Position numbers and translations under genes: made by a program
DNA from: an uncultured beta proteobacterium
Lineage (GTDB): Bacteria; Pseudomonadota; Gammaproteobacteria; Burkholderiales; Burkholderiaceae_C
NCBI GenBank assembly: GCA_903924955.1
Contig: CAIYDK010000552.1
Coordinates: forward strand, 1-46,031
DNA length: 46,031 nt
Reading direction: 5' to 3'
Notes under the pieces: model-generated
What the model saw: only the letters and a program-made list of their open reading frames with translations
Told to the model about the DNA's origin: nothing
Database searches by the model: none
In this document: positions 41,024 through 46,031 of the stretch, one piece after another
Layout of the letters: every line of letters begins with the position of its first letter
How positions within the stretch are numbered: the stretch's first letter is position 1

Positions 41024-42610
41024 TCAGCTGTTGGGAGAGCCCCCGCCCTCGGCAGCACCGCCACCTGAAGCGCCGCCCGGGCGACGGCGACGGCGACGTT
41101 TTCGGGGCGCTGCGGTGTCACCCTCAGCGCCCGCATCTGGCGCACCAGCGGTCTCTGAACGTATTACGGCTGGATGGTCAGCCACCGAAGCATCGGCCCG
41201 GGGTACGCGGTGAACCCGCGGCGCCTGCTTGCGCTTATGCTGCTCTTCGCGCACCTGGTCGACCAGGTCCTGACGCAGGTTGTCGTCGGCCATGCTGAAC
41301 TCCTGCCACCAGTCGGCCAGCACCTCCTCCACCTCGCCAATGTCGGCACGCAAACGCATGAAGTCAAAGGCCGCCCGAAAGCGTGCCTGCTCCACCAGGC
41401 CAAAGGGCGTGCTGCCCATTCGTTTCTCGAAGCGCGGCTGCATCACCCAGATCTCGCGCATGTCGCTGGCCAGTTTGCCGCCGCCCGACACGTCGCCAAT
41501 GCGTGCGTGAAACACATCGTCAATAGCGTCCATCAGTGCCGGGTGCGAGTGCTGGTGCTGCTCCAGGCGGCGCGACCAACCGTCACGCACATCGGCCCAT
41601 AGCACACAGGCCAGCAGGAAGCTTGGCGCTACCGGCTTTCCCTCGCCCACGCGGCGGTCCGTGTCTTTCAGGGCAGCGTTCACAAAAGGTTGGTCGGAAC
41701 GTTCCACCACGACATCCAGTAGCGGGTAGATGCCGCGTGACATACCGAGCTTCTTCAACTGCTCGATCGAGGCCAATGCATGGCCTGTTTGCAGTAGCTT
41801 GAGCATTTCATCAAACAGACGGCTCTGTGGCACATCGGCCAGCAGTTCCTGTGACTTGACCAGCGGTGCTGCCGTTTTGTTCTCCAGCGAAAAACCCAGT
41901 GGGCTGAGCTTGGCCGCAAAACGCACCGCACGGATGATGCGCACCGGATCCTCTCGGTAGCGGGTGGCCGGATCGCCAATCATGCGGAGAACGCGATTTT
42001 TGACGTCCTTGAAACCGTTGTGGTAGTCCACCACCACCTGCGTCTGCGGATCGTAGTACATGGCGTTGATGGTGAAGTCACGGCGCACGGCGTCTTCTTC
42101 CTGCGGGCCCCATACGTTGTCGCGCAAGACACGCCCGGTCGAATCCACCGCGTGCTTCATACCGGCCAGCTCGCTTCGACTGGTCTTCTCGTTGCCGGCC
42201 ACTTGCTCCGCAGCGGCATTGTCAAGGTAGGCGCGAAAGGTCGAGACCTCGATCACCTCGTGTTCGCGACCGCGACCGTAGACAACGTGAACAATACGAA
42301 AACGCCTGCCAATAATGAAGGCGCGGCGAAACAGGCCTTTGACCTGCTCGGGCGTCGCGTTGGTGGCCACATCAAAGTCCTTGGGGCGCAAACCCACCAG
42401 CAGGTCGCGCACCGCACCGCCCACCACATAGGCTTCAAAACCGGCATCGTGCAACGTGCGCACGACGTTGATGGCCCGTTCATCCACCAAATTGGGGTCA
42501 ATGCCGTGGATTTGCACCGGCACATCCACGCGTTTGCCAAATTTGGCTTTCTTACCGGCAGCGCCCCCAGTGGCCTTGCCTAACAACTTGTCGATAAATT
42601 TTTTGATCAT
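41024..42610 (-). CDS. pcnB: Poly(A) polymerase I
   Basis: 528-residue class II nucleotidyltransferase that adds 3' poly(A) tails marking RNA for decay. The catalytic head has YVVGGAVRDLLVGLRPKDFDVATNATPEQ with the metal-binding DFD, then RRDFTINAMYYDP and RYREDPVRIIRAVRFAAKL. These separate it from the CCA-adding enzyme only by context and by the C-terminal part, where ANFGRRVDV-like basic N-terminus and a basic tail (RKRRRRRRPGG) suggest PcnB. The tail is highly basic and low in complexity, typical for RNA contact. It stands between a HAD phosphatase gene (15 bases upstream) and folK (seven bases downstream), as in many Burkholderiales. Confidence 0.94.
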   Translation of the reverse strand: MIKKFIDKLLGKATGGAAGKKAKFGKRVDVPVQIHGIDPNLVDERAINVVRTLHDAGFEAYVVGGAVRDLLVGLRPKDFDVATNATPEQVKGLFRRAFIIGRRFRIVHVVYGRGREHEVIEVSTFRAYLDNAAAEQVAGNEKTSRSELAGMKHAVDSTGRVLRDNVWGPQEEDAVRRDFTINAMYYDPQTQVVVDYHNGFKDVKNRVLRMIGDPATRYREDPVRIIRAVRFAAKLSPLGFSLENKTAAPLVKSQELLADVPQSRLFDEMLKLLQTGHALASIEQLKKLGMSRGIYPLLDVVVERSDQPFVNAALKDTDRRVGEGKPVAPSFLLACVLWADVRDGWSRRLEQHQHSHPALMDAIDDVFHARIGDVSGGGKLASDMREIWVMQPRFEKRMGSTPFGLVEQARFRAAFDFMRLRADIGEVEEVLADWWQEFSMADDNLRQDLVDQVREEQHKRKQAPRVHRVPRADASVADHPAVIRSETAGAPDAGAEGDTAAPRKRRRRRRPGGASGGGAAEGGGSPNS

Positions 42611-42625
42611 TCTTTTTCTGGCGAA

Positions 42626-43486
42626 TCAATCCGCCGGGGGTCCATTGAACAGGTCGAGTATGCGCCATCCGCGTTCCACCGCCAGCGCGCGCAAACGGGC
42701 ATCCGGGTTGGTGGCCACGGGCACCGTGGCTTTTTCCAATAGTGGTAAATCATTCATGGAGTCGGAATAAAACGTGGTGTGAACCGAGTCCCAGGCCAAG
42801 TCCCGGGACTGCAGCCATTGCTCGACGCGCGCAACCTTCCCTTCGCGGAAAGACGGCACGCCGCGTATGGTCCCGGTAAACCATCCCGAACCACCCACTT
42901 GCTCGTCGCGTTCCAGTTCCACCGCAATCAGGTGTGATACCCCAAATGCCTGGGCAATGGGACGGGTTACAAACTCGTTAGTGGCAGTAACGATGACAAC
43001 GAGGTCTCCGTTACGCTGATGCGCACGAACCAGCTCCAGCGCCTGTGGTCTTATGGCTTTCTGAACCGTAGCCCTCATGAAATCAGCGTGAGCAGCTATT
43101 GAATTGATAGCGCCCTGCTTGCAGATGGCAGCCGTTGCAAAGCGCACGTAGGCATAGACATCGAGCGTTCCCGCCTGGTATTGGGCATAAAAGGCGTCAT
43201 TCTGGCGCTTGAAATCGGCCGGATCGACCCAGCCACGCGCGATCGTGAACTCACCCCAGGCGTGGTCTGAATCGATCGGCAGCAGGGTGTGGTCCAAGTC
43301 AAAAAGGGCTATCTTGACCCCCACGCTCCCCACTTTTTGTGGTTCGCTGGACGTGCCGATGCCAGAGGCAACGACTCTTCGTCCTGTCCCACCCTGCGCA
43401 GGCAGGCTGGGAGCCGCAGGACTTAGCCCCGAGGGGGCCCTCGTGCCTAGGGGCGGCCCGTCGGCACTCAAGTGGTTCTCTTGCAT
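42626..43486 (-). CDS. HAD-superfamily phosphatase, subfamily IB (SerB-like)
   Basis: Phosphatase of the HAD-IB group, with the nucleophile motif FDLDHTLLPID, motif II TATNEFVTRPIAQAFG, and motif III/IV FYSDSMNDLPLLEKA. The conserved part starts near ALFDLDHT. The ATG at 43486 shares a base with the hda stop (TAATG), favouring coupling, but it adds some 55 Pro/Gly/Ala-rich residues encoded by a GC-rich, palindrome-filled segment. A GTG at 43324 would give the usual family length (about 232 residues). I list the longer form but regard the short one as equally likely. Repeat copy G lies inside the gene in phase 0 (AINSIAAHADFMRATV). The substrate is unknown; homologues are often called histidinol-phosphatase or phosphoserine-phosphatase-like. 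It is next to pcnB. Confidence 0.87.
   Translation of the reverse strand: MQENHLSADGPPLGTRAPSGLSPAAPSLPAQGGTGRRVVASGIGTSSEPQKVGSVGVKIALFDLDHTLLPIDSDHAWGEFTIARGWVDPADFKRQNDAFYAQYQAGTLDVYAYVRFATAAICKQGAINSIAAHADFMRATVQKAIRPQALELVRAHQRNGDLVVIVTATNEFVTRPIAQAFGVSHLIAVELERDEQVGGSGWFTGTIRGVPSFREGKVARVEQWLQSRDLAWDSVHTTFYSDSMNDLPLLEKATVPVATNPDARLRALAVERGWRILDLFNGPPAD
43064..43111 (-). repeat. 48-base in-frame dispersed repeat, copy G (in HAD phosphatase)
   Basis: On the minus strand it reads GCTATCAATTCAATAGC and ends ATGAGGGCT. It starts at codon 126 of the long form, phase 0. Its right half also fits the family's own HARFMRE-like pattern, so only the left half may be truly inserted. Confidence 0.6.
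43385..43475 (-). repeat. GC-rich palindromic segment between hda and the HAD gene
   Basis: Holds a perfect CCTGCGCAGG palindrome (43393-43402), a CGAGGG/CCCTCG hairpin (43430-43443) and a CCTAGG. It looks like a structured intergenic repeat rather than ordinary coding sequence, though a frame is open across it. Only one copy is in the window, so repeat status is inferred. Confidence 0.4.
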
Positions 43487-44184
43487 TAATTGTTGTCCAT
43501 CATCGATTTGATCAGCGGTATGGTGATGGCGCGTTGGGTTTGCAGGGCGTAGCCATCTAGCAGGTCCAGCAGTTCCATCAAACTGCCAAGGTCCCGGCTA
43601 AAGCGGGTCAGCATGAAATCCATCACCTCGTCGCCCAAAAACACACCACGCGCATCCGCCTCCTGGCGCAGCACGGCGCGGCGCTCGGGCTCACTCAACG
43701 TTTGCAAGTGATAAATGTGACCCCAGCCCAGACGGGTGCGCAAGTCGTCGCGCAGCTTAAGGTCCACGGGGGCACAATCGCCTGCCGCCAGAACCGGGCG
43801 TTGGTGGGTCTGGGCGTTGACAAACCAGTTGAAGGCCGTGTGCTGCTGTGCAGCGGTGTACAGGTGCACATCGTCCAGCATGACGGCGGCCCATGACTCA
43901 CTGAACTCGGGCGCGTCGAACACAGAGGCATCCAGCCACCCCACGCGCGCACCCTGTTCGCGCAGGGCTTCGCGGGCGGCTTTGAGGAGGTGACTCTTGC
44001 CACTGCCGGTCGCACCCCAAAAATAAGTGGCAACCGGTGAGCGAGTCGGGGAATCGATGCTGGAGTTGGACTTGGCTCCAATCCACAACTCCATATGGCG
44101 CAGAGCGGCCTCATTAGGGCCAGCACAAAAATTGGCAATCGTGGGCCCTGTCGAGAGGCCAATGTCAAGCGCGATCTGCTTCAT
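43486..44184 (-). CDS. hda: DnaA regulatory inactivator Hda
   Basis: 232-residue AAA+ protein which, with the DNA-loaded beta clamp, stimulates ATP hydrolysis by DnaA and so limits replication starts. The N-terminal MKQIALDIGL holds a clamp-binding QxxLxxx-type motif. Walker A is GATGSGKSHLL and Walker B VMLDDVHLY; sensor-like RDDLRTRLGWGHIYHL and the C-terminal lid (LTRFSRDLGSLMELLDLLDGYAL) follow DnaA domain III. The start at 44184 places the clamp motif at the N-terminus as in homologues. It lies ten bases after perM, and its stop overlaps the putative ATG of the HAD gene. There is no DnaA-box binding domain IV, as expected for Hda. Confidence 0.93.
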   Translation of the reverse strand: MKQIALDIGLSTGPTIANFCAGPNEAALRHMELWIGAKSNSSIDSPTRSPVATYFWGATGSGKSHLLKAAREALREQGARVGWLDASVFDAPEFSESWAAVMLDDVHLYTAAQQHTAFNWFVNAQTHQRPVLAAGDCAPVDLKLRDDLRTRLGWGHIYHLQTLSEPERRAVLRQEADARGVFLGDEVMDFMLTRFSRDLGSLMELLDLLDGYALQTQRAITIPLIKSMMDNN

Positions 44185-44194
44185 GCTAATGCAT

Positions 44195-45277
44195 TCAACC
44201 TTGGTACAGGCGGCTGGCCAGGTAGCCCGATTTGACGCGTCGGATGGCCACCAGCAGCACCGCACTCAGCGGCAGAGCAACCAGCACACCGACAAAGCCA
44301 AACAGCTGCCCGAATGCCAGCAAGGCAAAAATGACGGCCAGGGGGTGCAGCCCAATACGCTCGCCCACCAGCCGAGGGGTCAAAAAGAACCCTTCCAGTA
44401 ACTGGCCACCGCCATACACCACTGCCACCATCGCAACGGTTTGCCCGATGCCCACGGTCGCCGTGAACTGCAGTAAACCGGCAAAAATGGCCAGCACCAG
44501 CCCAATACCGAAGCCGACGTAGGGCACAAACATAGCCAGACCGGTAAATATGCCAATTGGCAAAGCCAGATCCAGACCAAACAGTGCCAGACCCACGCTA
44601 TAGAACACCGCCAGAAGCAGCATGACCAGCAATTGTCCCCGCAGGTATTGACCCAGCACGGCATCGGCCTCGCTCAGAAAATGGTCACAACCTGCCTGCA
44701 GGCGCGGCGGGATCAGGGAACGCAATTGCCCCATGAACCGATCCCAGTCCATCAAAAGGTAAAACAGTGCCACCGGAATCAGAATGGCATTGCCAATCAA
44801 CGTGAACGCCACGCTGCCCCCCATCTTGAGCGACGCCAGCACGGAGCCCAGTGCATCTTCCACATTGGCGTTGAGGTACTTCATGACAAAGGCCTTGATG
44901 CTGCCCCCATCCAGCGAGAGGTGAATACCCCACTGTGCCAGCCAGGGCTTGGCCGCAGTATTCACACTGTCCATCACCGTAGGTAATTGTTCGCGCATCA
45001 GCGGCAACTCCTTGGCCAGAATCGGAACCATCAGAAAAATAAGTCCCAGCATGGCAAAAATGAACAGCAACTCCACCACGATCACCGCCAGCACGCGCGG
45101 AATGCGGCCGCGCCCAACATCATCCAGCCAGTTAACGATAGGAGTCAGGGCGTAGGCCAGCACGCTGGCCACCACAAAAGGCGTCAACACGGGTGCCAGT
45201 CGCCACAAAGCAAAGCCCAACAGTGCCGCTATCAGACTCCAGGCGGCAAAACTTTTTTGGGGGGGCGTCAATTGCAT
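44195..45277 (-). CDS. perM: AI-2E family membrane transporter/permease (PerM-like)
   Basis: 360-residue inner-membrane protein with about seven to eight helices of the AI-2E transporter (UPF0118/PerM) family. Helices at about 15-60 (AAWSLIAALLGFALWRLAPVLTPF), a middle soluble part (LPTVMDSVNTAAKPWLAQWG), then LIPVALFYLLMDWDRF and FVPYVGFGIGLVLAIFAGLLQF, and GFFLTPRLVGERIGLHPLAVIFALLAFGQLFG, the family signature. Members have been linked to autoinducer-2 export or sodium/proton exchange, so function is open. The ATG at 45277 (MQLTPPQKSF) is chosen; longer in-frame sequence runs antisense into purM. It is divergent from purM with 81 bases between, the common order in Burkholderiales. Confidence 0.9.
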   Translation of the reverse strand: MQLTPPQKSFAAWSLIAALLGFALWRLAPVLTPFVVASVLAYALTPIVNWLDDVGRGRIPRVLAVIVVELLFIFAMLGLIFLMVPILAKELPLMREQLPTVMDSVNTAAKPWLAQWGIHLSLDGGSIKAFVMKYLNANVEDALGSVLASLKMGGSVAFTLIGNAILIPVALFYLLMDWDRFMGQLRSLIPPRLQAGCDHFLSEADAVLGQYLRGQLLVMLLLAVFYSVGLALFGLDLALPIGIFTGLAMFVPYVGFGIGLVLAIFAGLLQFTATVGIGQTVAMVAVVYGGGQLLEGFFLTPRLVGERIGLHPLAVIFALLAFGQLFGFVGVLVALPLSAVLLVAIRRVKSGYLASRLYQG

Positions 45278-45358
45278 ACAGGAATGGAGGGGGTGAACCC
45301 GTAAAATCTGGGCAAATTCTATCGGTTCAGTCCCAAGAGCCATTGCAAGCCTACTCAA

Positions 45359-46031
45359 ATGACCCAATCCAGCCCCCCCACTCCCCTGTCCTACAAAGAC
45401 GCAGGTGTCGATATTGTCGCCGGCGACGCACTGGTCGAACGCATCAAGCCACTGGCCAAAAGGACCATGCGTGAGGGTGTTCTGGCCGGCATTGGCGGCT
45501 TCGGCGCGCTGTTCGAAGTACCCAAGCGCTACAAAGAGCCTGTGCTGGTCAGTGGTACCGATGGTGTGGGCACCAAGCTCAAGCTGGCTTTTGAATGGAA
45601 CATGCACGACACAGTGGGCATTGATCTGGTGGCCATGAGCGTGAACGATGTGCTGGTTCAAGGTGCCGAGCCCCTGTTCTTCCTGGACTACTTTGCCTGC
45701 GGCAAACTCGACATCGATACGGCCGCGGCCGTCATTGGCGGTATTGCCAAGGGCTGCGAGCTATCCGGCTGCGCCCTGATTGGCGGGGAAACCGCCGAAA
45801 TGCCTGGCATGTATCCAGCGGGCGAATACGACCTGGCTGGCTTCGCAGTCGGTGCGGTCGAAAAATCCAAAATTTTGACCGGTGCCGACGTAAAGCCCGG
45901 CGACGTGGTCCTGGGCCTGGCTAGCCACGGTGTGCACTCCAACGGGTTCAGTCTGGTGCGCAAGTGCATCGAGCGCGCCGAAGCTGCCAACGCCGTGCCA
46001 GTCACGCTGGATGGCAAGCCTTTCAAGAAAG
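45359..46031 (+). CDS. purM: Phosphoribosylformylglycinamidine cyclo-ligase (AIR synthetase), 3' partial
   Basis: First 224 codons of the purine-pathway enzyme that closes the imidazole ring of FGAM with ATP to make AIR; it runs off the right edge with no stop. Clear family blocks: [23 protein letters not shown] at the start, [26 protein letters not shown] (nucleotide binding), [25 protein letters not shown], and [25 protein letters not shown]. The start ATG at 45359 gives [16 protein letters not shown], consistent with betaproteobacterial homologues. It is divergent from perM. I see no purine-repressor box that I can support in the 81-base gap. Confidence 0.95.
   Translation, partial: MTQSSPPTPLSYKDAGVDIVAGDALVERIKPLAKRTMREGVLAGIGGFGALFEVPKRYKEPVLVSGTDGVGTKLKLAFEWNMHDTVGIDLVAMSVNDVLVQGAEPLFFLDYFACGKLDIDTAAAVIGGIAKGCELSGCALIGGETAEMPGMYPAGEYDLAGFAVGAVEKSKILTGADVKPGDVVLGLASHGVHSNGFSLVRKCIERAEAANAVPVTLDGKPFKK

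Noticed and set aside
45272-45307. TTGCAT and TAAAAT as a purM promoter
   Set aside because: The spacing between the two hexamers is 24 bases, too long for a sigma-70 promoter.
45278-45661. 128-residue N-terminal extension of PerM
   Set aside because: It lies antisense to purM and has no membrane segments or family likeness.

Overview
The window looks like a stretch of chromosome from a betaproteobacterium of the order Burkholderiales, most likely a Comamonadaceae member near Rhodoferax/Polaromonas. The reasons are high-GC coding throughout, the gene order purM / perM-hda-HAD-pcnB-folK at the right end, a VanA/VanB Rieske monooxygenase pair, a fused ATP-grasp/alpha-E protein next to a transglutaminase, and several GGDEF signalling proteins. 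This placement is inferred from gene content, not from a search. I see no rRNA, tRNA, CRISPR array, insertion sequence or prophage. Coding density is very high and no gap without a gene exceeds about 225 bases.

Layout. 1-2.4 kb: the end of a periplasmic solute-binding protein, coupled to a membrane diguanylate cyclase. 2.5-14.4 kb: a fused CoA-transferase, a 2004-residue alpha-2-macroglobulin with a CLEQ thioester motif, a small DUF2934 protein with a histone-H1-like tail, an Old-Yellow-Enzyme family reductase (minus strand) and the penicillin-binding protein PbpC. 14.5-20.1 kb, all minus: VanA, VanB, a soluble leucine-rich-repeat protein kinase, a YitT-type membrane protein and a PAS-PAS-GGDEF protein. 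20.3-26.9 kb, plus: an FMN-dependent alpha-hydroxyacid dehydrogenase, a DHH phosphoesterase coupled to an RskA-C-like membrane protein, DinB overlapping an ECH1-like isomerase, and a phenylpyruvate/indolepyruvate decarboxylase. 27-30.5 kb, minus: AraC-type regulator, YaaA, an alpha/beta hydrolase and QueF. 30.6-36.7 kb, plus: ATP-grasp/alpha-E, transglutaminase, RidA and a 7TM diguanylate cyclase. 36.7-45.3 kb, minus: a chemotaxis receptor, a SulP-STAS-cNMP transporter, FolK, PcnB, a HAD phosphatase, Hda and PerM. purM runs off the right end.

Common themes are cyclic-di-GMP signalling (three GGDEF proteins with different sensory modules, all with intact active and inhibitory sites), envelope maintenance (alpha-2-macroglobulin plus PbpC), and use of aromatic and organic acids.

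The most striking structure is not a gene. A 48-nucleotide dispersed repeat occurs six times and aligns without gaps, with 13 of 48 columns invariant in my hand alignment. It has an AT-rich palindrome (GCTATT...AATAGC) at one end and a CGGGGGCT-like tail. Five copies lie inside genes in the sense direction, and all five start exactly on a codon boundary in the same frame. One such copy supplies part of the membrane anchor of PbpC, and another supplies the stop codon of the transglutaminase. The sixth, antisense copy holds the stop of yaaA and the start of the next gene. This resembles in principle the Rickettsia palindromic elements that insert in frame into proteins, but I know of no name for this family.
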